From Pagrus major (taxonomy: Eukaryota > Chordata > Actinopteri > Spariformes > Sparidae): a DNA stretch of 64,000 nt. Positions 21,861 through 33,200 of this stretch are shown in pieces; position 1 is the stretch's first letter, and each line of letters starts with the position of its first letter. Position numbers and translations under genes: made by a program. Location: assembly GCF_040436345.1 (NCBI RefSeq), contig NC_133224.1:13291703-13355702 (forward strand). Reading direction: 5' to 3'. The notes beneath the pieces are model-generated. The model saw nothing but the letters and a program-made list of their open reading frames with translations, did not search any database and was not told the DNA's origin.

Positions 21861-22039
21861 CCACACAGGACACAATGTACAGCCAGGTTCTGGCTCAGGC
21901 TAGACCTGTACCAGCTGGCAAAATTATTGTGGCCCAGATCTGGCTGGACCCTTCTGTGTGGAGTTTGAGTGTTCTTGTCGTGACTGTGGGTTTTCTCCAG
22001 GTGCTCTGGTTTCGTCCCACCAATATATGTACATATATA

Positions 22040-23040
22040 TATTCAAAGGAGCTTTATTGGCATGAAAGTTTCAACAATTTTGCCAAAGCATCAAAACACA
22101 AAATACAATATTGACAAAGTAAACAATTACAGAATAAATAATACATATATGATTAATAATAATAATAGTAATAATAATAGTAATAAAACAAATAAATTAA
22201 TAAAGAAAAGAAAAGAAGAAGATGAATTTGGGGTTGTGTGTGTGATTTTGTTGTAGATTTTGTTGTAGAGTTGTGTTCTGATGTCTGTGTATGTGTCACA
22301 GTGCAGCAGGAAGTGCTGCTCTGTCTCCACCTGTCTGAGTGGACAGAGCCGACACAGCCGCTCCTCTCTGGGCAGCCACGTCTGTCTGTGTCGGCCGCTC
22401 TCCAAGGCCAGGCTGTGGCTGCTGAGTCTGTACATAGTCAACGTTTTCCTCAGTCTCGGGTCGGTTACAGAGCTCAGGTATTCTACCGTGGAGTATTGTC
22501 TGTTTAGGGCCAAATAGCATTGGAGTTTGCTTTCGGTTTTGGTTGTAGATGTCCAATAGTTGATGTAATTGTCTTTTTCTTTTGCTATAATTTGGTGGGG
22601 CCGGATTGTGTGAGGGCGGTCTTGGTGCCTGGTGCTGTTGGAGGCTCCAACAGCACCAGGAGCAGAGCCTCTGGACCAGCTGGCTGAGGGGACTCCTGTC
22701 TTTGCTCTCCTCTTGGCATTGTAGGGCTTTGTAGTGGTAGGAGCCGGGCTTGCTGGTTTTGAGGTGTTGGCAGAATTTGATAGCTCTTTTTTGGATCCGA
22801 ATTAACAGGGGAAATTGGCCTAATTCAGCTCTGCATCCGTTGTTGGGGGTGTTCCTGTGGACTTTGAGGATGCTTTTGCAGATCTCTGTGTGCAGGCTTT
22901 CGATTGGGTGTTTGTCCCATTTTTTAAAGTCTTGGTTCATGAGAGGGCCCCACACTTCACTGCCGTATAATATAATTGGTTCAATTATGGATTGAAATAT
23001 TTTGATCCAGATTTTGACAGGTATGTCTATGTTTGAGGAT
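22040..23040 (-). mobile_element. LINE C-terminal and 3' end fragment (I/Nimb-like, tentative)
   Basis: The minus strand encodes the region downstream of a reverse transcriptase: ESLHTEICKSILKVHRNTPN, QFPLLIRIQKRAIKFCQHL, then after a frame change ALNRQYSTVEYLSSVTDP, SGRHRQTWLPREERLC, and a zinc-binding-like C-terminus (CRLCPLRQVETEQHFLLHC, with CxxC and HxxxxC). The 3' end is AT-rich, with a CCAATAAAGCTCC motif next to the end at about 22,040. The catalytic RT part is missing at the other end, so this is a 5'-truncated copy. The clade assignment comes from the zinc-binding C-terminus and is only tentative. Confidence 0.65.
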
Positions 23041-23062
23041 TTTTTTATCGTCCAGAAAGCTC

Positions 23063-23066
<4 letters not shown>

Positions 23067-23135
<69 letters not shown>
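23067..23135. repeat. (AT)n microsatellite
   Basis: About 34 near-perfect AT dinucleotides follow the LINE fragment and precede the first 59-bp direct repeat. Such runs are hypervariable and prone to assembly length error. Confidence 0.95.
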
Positions 23136-23139
<4 letters not shown>

Positions 23140-23446
23140 TGCTAGTTTAGCGATATAAGAGACACCAAATTAGGTATAATATTAATAATAGTCCGCAACA
23201 CCATGGGGGTTCTTTGCAGCTAAACACCTTAGCTGCAAGGGATGCACACAAAGGGAGGGCTGGTGTCAAGTTTGGTGTGGAGGGGTCTAGTTTGGCTTCT
23301 GCATCTACCATGAAAAGACACCCCAGAGATTTCATGACTAAACCTCAGAACACCATAGTGCTGCTGTGTCGAAACAAAGTGGAGTCTAAAGTGCTAGTTT
23401 AGCGATATAAGAGACACCAAATTAGGTATAATATTAATAATAGTCC
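23136..23446 (+). pseudogene. Duplicated fragment of the repeat-protein ORF between direct repeats
   Basis: Positions 23,222-23,390 are a 169-bp copy of 21,632-21,800, the part of the 634-residue ORF encoding AARDAHKGRAGVKFGV through RNKVESK, with only a handful of changes and no indel. It is bracketed by two nearly identical 59-bp direct repeats starting AAAGTGCTAGTTTAGCGATA (about 23,136-23,194 and 23,388-23,446). The frame is open across the fragment but has no start and ends in a stop within the second repeat. It is a broken partial duplicate, not a gene. The direct repeats do not occur next to the parent ORF. Confidence 0.8.
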
Positions 23447-23519
23447 ACGACTATGGAAGCAAATCTGGACCATAATCCAAATTAAAATGGATTAACAGAA
23501 ATGCTTTTTCATTTTCAGA

Positions 23520-23812
23520 GTATAGCTGCATTTTTTAACTCATAAATAAAATTAATAATAAATCATCCAAACTGCATTTTCATTTTCTTCTTCAAGACTG
23601 CTCATTCTGTGACTTAATTAAAATGAAAAAGAAAATGATGTTCAAGATTGAATTTTCAAAAGATGCCCCAGCAAGTAGTTACCAAAATTCAATTTGAAAT
23701 GTCAAATTTGAAAATTAAAATGCATTAGTAGAAAGGCTTTTTCATTTCAAGGTCTTAGCTGCATTATTTGACTCATAAATAAAATTAATAATAAATCATC
23801 CAAACTGCATTT
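23520..23812. repeat. Tandemly duplicated AT-rich motif next to the BEL/Pao fragment
   Basis: A 50-60-bp AT-rich sequence containing ACTCATAAATAAAATTAATA and ATCATCCAAACTGCATTTT appears twice (about 23,538-23,582 and 23,769-23,813), each preceded by a similar stretch with GCTTTTTCATTT. The second copy directly abuts the BEL/Pao coding fragment. It may be a local duplication at the insertion boundary. Confidence 0.6.
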
Positions 23813-25975
23813 TAAGACCCTCTTCATCTCCAACTGCATGTGTGTGGATTGATTGTTTGGGTCAGACGTCAGCTCCTTTCTCACTTGGCGTAACTTCAAC
23901 AGAGCTCTCTTCACCTTGAGGAACCATGCGACCGAGACCTTAAGCCTCTGCCAGCTTGAAACATAAGTGAGCAGTTGGTCAGTAGCACTGGGTGAGTCTC
24001 TCACAATCACTGCACTCACAATGAAGTCTCTTTTTACTTCTGGGTCATCCAATGAAACAGCCGTCTCCACAACGCATTCTGGCCAATGCTCCTCTGACTT
24101 CCGTAGGAAGCTGGGCCCCTCCACCCAACTGCTGCCAGTCAGCAGTGCGTCCACCTTCATACCTCTGGATGCATCATCAGCTGGATTCATCTTAGAACTG
24201 ACATATCTCCATTGTGACACATTGGTGGCATCCCTGATGGTTGAAACTTTGTTTCCCACAAAGGTATGAAATCGTTTATCCTCATTTTTTATATATTTCA
24301 GGACGGAGGTACTGTCTGTCCAGAAGACTGAATCTTCCAACTTTAACTGCAGCTCTGCCCTCAACATCCTGTCCACTCGAACAGCAAGAACCGCTGCTGT
24401 GAGCTCCAAACGTGGGATAGTGACCTGCTCTAATGGCGTCACTCTTGCTTTTCCAAGCAGGAAGGCGACGTGAACATCATGCTGATAGTTCTCCATCCTC
24501 ACATAACTGACGACACCATATCCACATTCACTTGCGTCGGAAAAGTGATGCACACGAGCATGCACAAGTGGTCCAAAATCCTTTGGCTTAATGCACCTCT
24601 CGATCTTAAACTCTACAAGCTTGACAAGCTCCTCCAGCCACTTTGTCCAGTGTTGCTGTATGTCACTTGGCAAATTGTCGTCCCACCCAAAGTTTCTCCT
24701 GCATAGCTCCTGCAGCAACACTTTGCCTGGTAGAGTGATTGGTGCAATGAACCCCAAAGGATCATACACTGAACTGAGCAGAGAAAGCATGCGAAGTGTG
24801 AGGTTTTTCTTTCACCAACATCTTAAACTGGAAGGCGTAACTCTCAATGCACCACTGCAAACCAAGGGCTCTTTCCAAGGGAAGACTGTCTCTGTCTAGA
24901 TCCAGTTCCTTTAAGTCCTTGGCTCTATGCTCCTCTGCGACAGTCTGCAGCACTACATGGTTATTACTGACCCACTTTGTCAGGTGAAAGCCTCCTCGTA
25001 GACAAAGAGCTGTAAGATCTTTAATCAGTTGCACAGCTTCCTCTTCAGATGGTGTGCTCTTTAAACAATCGTCCACATAAAAGCTTTGCTTCACTGGGCT
25101 GGTGACATCAGCAGGGAAGCAGGCTTGTCCATCCTCAGCTGTTTTCCTGAGTGCGTAGCAAGCGCAGCTCGGGGATGAAACAGTTCCAAACAAATGAACA
25201 GTCATCCTATACTCTGTCACCTCTTGATTCATGTCACCCTTAGGCCACCACAAGAAACGAAAGAAGTCTTTGTCTGTCTCTGCTACTTTGACCTGGTAAA
25301 ACATCTTCTGTATGTCTCCCATAACTGCTACAGACTCCTGCCTGAACCTGGTGAGCACTCCCAGAAGACTACTGGTAAAGTTGGGCCCCTGCAGCAGCTG
25401 ACTGTTTAGTGATGTTCCTTTAAATGTTGCTGCACAGTCAAACACCACACACAGAGTGTTCTTCCTTGGATGGTAGACTCCATGGTGCGGGATATACCAG
25501 ACCTTTCCTTCAGAACCATCCAACTGGTGCTGAGGTACCTTCTCTGCATAGCCATTGGAGATTACATCAGTGAAGAAGTTTGCATATTCCTGATGGAACC
25601 GCTCATCTCTCTGAAATCTCCTCTTGAGTCCTAGTGACCTTTGCTTGGCCATAGACAGATTGTTTGGGAGTGTGGGATGCTCTTTCCTGAAAGGCATTTT
25701 TAGACTGTAATGTCCATCCTGAAGCTTTGCAGAATGACTAACAATTTCCAAAAACCTCATGTCTTCTCTTGACATTTCCTCCTTATCATAAGTCTTTTCA
25801 TTGAAGTCATGCATGTACTGACTGGTGAGCAATTCCTCCAACTTCCTCACAGAGATCCTGTTCACTGTGGCAGAGGGAAACTCTGTCTCCAAGGCACCAC
25901 TGCTTCCACTCAGCGGACCATTAACGATCCATCCCAACACTTCTTTTGTTTTAGGCATTATGTGAGAGCTGACAA
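23813..25975 (-). mobile_element. BEL/Pao LTR retrotransposon pol fragment (RT and RNase H)
   Basis: The minus strand carries a BEL/Pao-type pol. It opens with PKTKEVLGWIVNGPL just after the protease-to-RT linker, then GYAEKVPQHQL, the RT core (WYIPHHGVYHP, VVFDCAATFKGTSLN, VMGDIQKMFYQVKV, QSFYVDDCLKS with the YVDD catalytic motif) and the thumb. A frame break near 24,790 separates this from LLSSVYDPLGFIAPITLPG and the RNase H (HHFSDASECGYGVVSY, TIPRLELTAAVLAV, FWTDSTSVLKYI, NPADDASRG). The copy ends after a short linker near 23,813. Gag, protease, integrase and LTRs are absent, so it is a dead internal fragment. The motif wording is characteristic of BEL/Pao rather than Gypsy. Confidence 0.88.
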
Positions 25976-26189
25976 CTTCTGAGTTGTGCTATGGCTTGAA
26001 AGTAAGCAGGAAACCACTCTAAGCCTTTGCATGTGCAGTGCTGCTTATGACATGAAATGGCCTCTTATATACCCTGGGAATACAATTAAGCTTAAGAATG
26101 TCAAATAGGACATGAAGTATTATGTGATCAGCTGCATTTTTTGTCGTGTTCATTGTATTATACCTTTAGTGGTACCAGGTATTAAAATG

Positions 26190-26243
26190 AACAAGAAATT
26201 GAAGAAAACAAGGGTGGTCTAATAATTTTTTCCATGACTGTAG
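26190..26243. mobile_element. Terminal-repeat relic resembling a Tc1/mariner end
   Basis: The sequence GGTGGTCTAATAATTTTTTC followed by CATGACTGTA is the usual look of a Tc1/mariner terminal repeat in fish genomes. A weakly similar stretch in the opposite direction lies at about 23,445-23,475 (CCACGACTATGGAAGCAAAT). If the two are paired, the BEL/Pao fragment would be nested in a decayed Tc1-like element, but the pairing is doubtful. Between 25,976 and 26,190 I see nothing else. Confidence 0.35.
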
Positions 26244-26344
26244 AAACAAAAGCAATGGCCTCAACAGATACTGCCACCTACTGGCACAAATGTGTACAAC
26301 ACTCATGAACAAAGAAAATGACCAATCTGGCTCCTACACTCACT

Positions 26345-26720
26345 TTTAAAAATCCCACTCTTGCAGCTTTGGCGGTGTTATGTGCCACATGACAAGGACA
26401 ACCATGAATATAGGTGTTGGGATGCTGCTGGATGACCCTAGAGGCAATGGAATTATGTGGTCCAATGTTCACAGCTGCATTGTCGACTGAGAGACCAATG
26501 CAGTTTTCCCAAGGGATGCTATGCTCCTCTAAGGTAGAGTTAATTTTGGTGGAGATCTCACTTGCTGTCCCACATCTCGTCCCACTTGTTGTACACATAC
26601 TTAAAAACTGGTGGACAACTTTGCTGCCCATGAAGACCCAGACAGTAAGTGGGTTCATCTTTTCCACTCCTATAATGACACTTAACTTCACAAACTTCAT
26701 TTTGACTCTGACATTACAAC
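26345..26720 (-). pseudogene. hAT-type transposase fragment (DUF4371-like core)
   Basis: The minus strand encodes part of a domesticated or hAT-like transposase core: [59 protein letters not shown] (containing the SVDN motif around a catalytic Asp) and [14 protein letters not shown]. These blocks match the RNase-H-like region of zinc-finger/hAT proteins found in many fish. The frame is open over 26,278-26,829, but flanking residues lose similarity at both ends and no start, zinc finger or C-terminal dimerisation domain is present. It is a truncated relic. Confidence 0.65.
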
Positions 26721-27285
26721 ATAAAGGAACAGTGGTGAGGCAGTGGAATAAATACAGGGACAACAGGTCCAATGGGCGCCACCAAGTCCCACTGTGAGAC
26801 TTCCTTACATGGCTGGACTGTGTCAACATCTAGTGAGATGTCTTCAGTTCACAAGGAGTCACCACAAACCGTCCAAAACCTCCTGTGCTGGTACACCCGG
26901 GAGACAGGAGACTAAACGAACAGCAGAATCAGACATCAGCTGTCTGTGAATAGCAGACTAAAGCCACTCCCAGCATCCACTGGGGAGAGGTCAAAGGTCA
27001 TTGATCAGGAGTCAGTAAACATCCAAAGAAAGATCAAGGAGGACATTGATCCAGGCAGGGTTACCACCTCCATATACAACCACATGCTTTCATATAGTCA
27101 CACTTCCACAGTCAGGTCATGTGAGAAGAACCAAACGTCATCTGCTGATGAAGGCCACACCATGTGGCTAAAAGCTTTTGTCCCGTCTGACCAGTGACTG
27201 AACTTTATGTCGTACAATGCTAAATCACAGAAGTATGCCTCCGAGACAAGGCAGAGTGTAAAAATGTTTGTGTGTGTGTGTGCAG
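26721..27285. other. Gene-free stretch before the first FREM1 exon seen
   Basis: No convincing coding sequence was recognised. An open frame at 26,946-27,197 has no familiar motif. The sequence around 27,135-27,185 (a TCTGCTGATGAAGGCCACAC block) has the look of a dispersed repeat. The 3' end is a (TG)n-type tract leading into the splice acceptor at 27,281-27,285. The FREM1 exon that should encode the first half of the Calx-beta domain was not found here. Confidence 0.5.
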
Positions 27286-30200
27286 GAGTGTCAAAGAGGA
27301 GCTGGCACGCTGAGATCATTCAGGATCACCTGGAGGAGGCTGAGGAGATGTTTGAAGTGCTGCTGGTCTCCCCTGAGGGCACAGTGATCAGCAGCATCCA
27401 CACGGCTCAGGTCACCATCAGGGAGTCGGGAGGAAGAGGTAAAAACAAACTTCTCTCTTTTTGAGAGAAGTTTGTTTTCTCTATTTTTGCATTGAAACTT
27501 ACCAAAGAAAAACATTCTAATTACTGTACAGTATGTGATGTACAATCCTACCATAGCATAGAAATTTAAAAACAGTCATGTTTTTTATCACAAGATGGCA
27601 CCAGTTATTCGGATTAAAAACCCAGTGAGTTGATATTTGCCAAAAGAAATGACTGTTAAAACACATCCACCACAGGAGGGTGCCAGCTGACCCACGATCG
27701 GGAGCCTCCTGTTCTTGGAGGAAAAGAGATCCGGTCAGACACGTACCCCCAGCACGGATCCATCCAACTAGAGAAACTGCCCCTCGGCACAGATTCAGTC
27801 ATCTGGACCCGTGGAGACAGCGTCTCCAGACCTGTCCCAAAGAAGAAACTCAAAGTGAGGGGTAACCCAAAGTCTGTGAGTACCTGTTCTTGAAGATCAG
27901 CACTGGATTGGACTCTATCCACGCTCACATGTTCCTCTTCGTCACAGCTTTGTTTCTGATGCATGGGCCAAAACAAAATATATAAATACAGACATAATTA
28001 TACAAATAAATGCTGAAATAAATGACTGAATAAATAATTTCATAATTTAATGCTTGATAATATATTCTTATAAAATAAAATGCCTAAATGAATATTTAAT
28101 AAATACATTTATTTTAATATATAATTTTCCTTTATTCACACATTTATTTTCATCGATTTATTGATTTTATTTATTGATTGATATATACTTTAGTTTACAC
28201 ATAGCTTGACTTGTTGCTCACCTGACGCCACCAGATGACTGGACTCCCACACAACCATTTGGGAAGTCATTGGACACTGTTTGGTAAAGGGCAGTCCTTC
28301 CAAAAATACTTGGTGTGTGATTGGCCGACACATCTGACCAAGGTACGTTTTATCAGTCTGTTTTCTGGGAATAATTGACACAAGCAGAAACCATAAACAA
28401 GCCGTTTTTTCGTTTTTTTGTTTTTGGGCAAAAAACGAAAATCAAAAGTTCATCTCGTTTTCTCGTTTTTTTGGTTCTTACTTACAAAACGAATGTACCA
28501 CTCAATATTTTGTTTCCGTCGGTGGGCGGGTCCTCTGATTGGCTAGTGTGCTTCCTTGCCCCGTGCTCTTCAAAATAAAAGTTCTTCCGTTTGATAATGT
28601 TGACAAAAATATTACTGTATTATAGACACTAGCAGACACAGAGGTCCCCAACACCCACAGTCAAGACTGACCCGGCTTCAAATAAAATAATAGTATTCAT
28701 AATCATTTGAAAATGAGAACTTATGAAGTTATGATGACTTCAGTGCAGTTGATGTTTAGCCACAAGGTGGCGCAGTTGTTACATGAAGAGTAGACCTCAG
28801 GGCTTTACTACGAAGGAGGCTCAACATCTCCAGGCTCTGTGTTCATAATCCGGCTCAACAAAACCTAAAGCCTCTGTTAACCTTTATCCATTTACAGTAA
28901 ACAAATCTTTTTTTCTTGTTGAAAAATATTTTATATTGTTTTCATATTATTATTTACTGACGGTGATTACAGAATGCGAGTGTGTTATATTGAAAGCGAG
29001 GCTGGGTGTGCCTATGAATATAGGCTACAGTGAGTTTTTTAAGGTGCTGTACAAGCAAATCATATTGTCTACTCTGTACAATGACAAAGAGTGTATAAAC
29101 AAATGATTTTGCTCTTTGCTCATGGCAGTTGTGACAGTCATTTTTGTTTACATGTCAGCAGGCAAGCTTCACTCATTCCAGGGATGTATTATGCTTTGTA
29201 CTATAGCCTACTTAATTGTATCACTTGGAACATGGTATGAAATGGATCTATAGTATAGAAATTTGCTCATAACAGGCCGGCTGGAATACAAAGCAAACTT
29301 ACCTCTCTCAAATGCACATTCATGGAAGTCTTGTATTGTCATCCCAGGACAAAACACAAACAATGCAGTAATGTAATAATATACATCTTTAAATGCACAA
29401 TAATGAGTCATTCAGAGAGTTATTAAATGTTTTTATTATTTAATTACACAGAAATCACATGGCAGGTGCTATTTTCTCATCCATAGGCTACTCTAAGTAC
29501 AGCAATGTGAGGGTTTCATACATGTTGGTTGGATCACTCTTCAGGAGGTGTCCTTACTCTACCAGTAGAGAATGCTTTCCTGAAATTAGTGAGTAAGTAG
29601 AGCATACTTTCCCTGGAAGTACAGACTAAAAAAGGGTTAGGGGAAAATCCTAGAGGAAACACTGCATATATTTTGGAGAGGGGGGTCGAGTATGTGTCGT
29701 GTAAGTGTAAACACTGAGTTACTTTTATCTGAGGAGCACACGTCATAATTGTGAAGGGTTTTTCAGTTGAGCTTCACTGACTGCACAGTGTGCAAATTTG
29801 TTTCATTTTTATTTTATTTGGCAGGGACACCGTATTTTTTGTACCAGATAATGGCTAGAGAAGCTTAGTTATTTTCATACGTAGTCCCTGGGTGTGCCAC
29901 TCACAATGACACACCACCTGTACAGTGAGAAACAATTGTTGCCTGATGTGCTATTAAAAAAGTTGATTAAGAGTTGGGCCTACGAGCATGATTTGTGACA
30001 CACAGTTTAGAAGCCAGTCCTGGTCCAAGATTTAATGTTCAGAAGTGTGATGTGTAAACCTGAAGTGTACAATACAAATTCCTACGATTGACTATAGTGA
30101 AGTACATTAGGATACGCGCACAGAGCACAAAGCTCAGAGCCGGACAATGACCACCGTCGTGATACAGTTGACGCTGACCGGGGCTTTAGGTTTTGTTGAG

Positions 30201-33200
30201 CCGGATTATGAACACAGAGCCTGGAGATGTTGAGCCTCCTTCGTAGTAAAGCCCTGAGGTCTACTCTTCATGTAACAACTGCGCCACCTTGTGGCTAAAC
30301 ATCAACTGCACTGAAGTCATCATATCTTCATAAGTTCTCATTTTCAAATGATTATGAATACTATTATTTTTATTTGAAGCCGGGTCAGTCTTGACTGTGG
30401 GTGTTGGGGACCTCTGTGTCTGCTAGTGTCTATAATACAGTAATATTTTTGCTATATATATTTTTGCTATATATTTCCATGTGGTGAGCAGGGGAGCACA
30501 GCAGCAGGCATCAGCAGGACTCACTGGGTCCAAGTCGGATCATCAAAGACAGATCTCAAAACCTCGGAAAAGTTCACAGTCTAAAGGACATGTGAGTGTG
30601 TTATTGGTCCTATAGAGTCAGTACAGAGTAATTCTCTTTTGCCATGATCTTCAGTTCTGTGATCAGCCACGAACGCTTCAGCCATGAAAGTTCCAAACTT
30701 TCTGTTCTTTATTAGTTATTGATTTATGGGTCATTATTGTGGATAAAAATAATACATTCCAGTTAAAGCAACAGCAAATGAATTCTCCGTTGGCCACAGC
30801 TGACAACACCATGCCCAAGCCCTGTGTGCCAGAACTGATCGGCCTCCTGCATTTCAACCAGACCACCAATCAGCTCTTTCACTGCAACGGTGTGTCCTGG
30901 AAACCCTGGGCACCAACTGATCAGGTACTCCACTTGCTACTAGCATGCACTAGTTTCTTTGCATCTCTGTGGAATAGAAAATGTCTGACCTCGGCAATAC
31001 CGTCATCTTCAAATGATTCAGTGATGTGATGTAAATAAGTACATTTACTCAAGAATATTACTCAAGTTCAATTTTGAGGTTTTGTGCTTCTATTTTTTTG
31101 CTATTTTATACTTCCAATCCAATACATCCTACTCTTCCCTCCAATAGATGTATTATTTGATTTTAGTTAAAAGGTACTTTGCAGATTCCATGTTGCATAA
31201 GAGCTAAAGTAGCACATTTTTAAATACTTTACATTTATTTTTTCAGCAAACGGATTAAAAAAAACACTGACTAGGATAATAACATTCATAAATCAATGTT
31301 GGAAATGTAGTTTTTCAACAGAGTAAAGGGGCACAGATCACCAGGAGTGATACAAGTCAATACTGTCCTTGTGAATGATTAAAAAACTGAAAAGTAGTGG
31401 ATGGAGGATAGAGCCCTGTGGAGCTCCATGTGAAAAATTTGTAGATGATACTTTTGGAGTGACTACTTGTCTTTCTTAGACAAAACACTGATGTCTCTAA
31501 AGATTTCCTAAATACTCATTTGTAATCAATCATGTTTGCCTACAAATGTCACCATATGTCCCCATTTCCTCCTGAAACCCAGATGGTGAGTGCTCAGACG
31601 TGTCCCCAGGGCTGGACCTTTCACCGTGGCCACTGTTACACCCTCAGCACGGAGCACAAGGTGACATGGAGCACAGCTAACAGGGCCTGCAGGGAGAGGT
31701 GAGGTTAACATGGAGCTGCGTGTTCGAAGAGAAACTGAGAAACTGAGACAGACTTAATGGACACACATGCTTCTGATTAGTTGTCTGTCATGTATAAGAA
31801 CTATATCATCAGAATGATATGCACTGTGAATGATTCTTTTGAGTACAGCTTTCCCTCTTGTCGTCTTGATTTCAGATATAAAGGCACGCTTGTGAGCGTT
31901 CTCTCTAAAGTAGACATGGACTGGCTGTGGGACTTTAGTGGAAGAAAACCATTTTGGATAGGTATTTATCTGGATCATTTGTTGCAACATCTTTCAGCTT
32001 CATTTTTTATTATTATTTTTATTTTCTTTCAGAAATAACACGTCCAGTGTGGATGGGATGATGCATGTGTGTTCTCACTTTTTAAAGTCAAGGGGAGGAG
32101 AAAAAGGAACAACAAACAAACATTAAAGTGAAACAACAATGTTAAACAACTGGGGCAAACAGAAAAATTTGAAAAATGCTCAACCTATCCCGACCCCGGC
32201 ACCACTGTATGGTGTTAAGGCTCCTCACACATCAACATCAAGAAAAAGGAATAAATAATGCCAGAACACATGTATACTTAGGAGTGGATCCCATTAGATG
32301 AGCTGAGGTCAAAGGTCAGTCGTCACATTTCATTACAGGCAAGACAGTAATAAGAATTCTGGTTCGGAGATTATTTAAAATTCCTTTAATGAATTGTTAT
32401 GGAAAACAGAGTCCCTCATGTTAAAGGGACGCTCCATCAACTTTTATTCTCAAAGTACCAGAGTTATACAAGTGGCCGTCACTGCGGTGGCGTCTCTCAA
32501 AACATTTGTATGAGAGCTGTCCAAAGTAGTGAACAGTTTTCTGCTTTTACCTTCACTATCTGTGTAATGTTACTTTAGACAAAGATGTCGGGAGGAAATG
32601 TGCAGCTCTCAGCTGCTCCAACAGTAGAGGCAGACTTCAACTTCAACTGGAACAAAACTGAATATAAAATACACAAGCCTTTACTCCATGAGAGGGCCTC
32701 TGTCACAGACACTGAACATACATTCAGTGGACGTGCAGAGGACCAAGATGGTCACCAGAAGTGGATCAACAGTCTAATAATCATTATTATAATTACTGTT
32801 GATTCATTAATATTATTGTTATGGTCATATTGTCCCTTTATGAGTGACTGGTATTTATTGTTCCTCGTCTGATGATTAAAGAATACATTTTGAATACCTA
32901 TAAAAAACATAGAATTATATATATTTTTCACATGTTTTATGATTATAACTGCTCTGTAATGATTAAATGAAGCCCTTGATTGACTGTGCTAGTTACACAG
33001 AGCTTCATCATTTGAAATGTGGTGAATATCAAGTTTATTCTCTGGTTCTGAAATCTGAATAATCCACAAGGAACCTTAATCAGGAAGTGGAGCCCCCGTC
33101 TAGTGTCATCAATCCAACTACCCACGCTTCTGTCACTATTAACAGGCAGCAGCACACAATGAGTGGCTACCAGCTGATGGCAGAACACACTAATCTGCTG

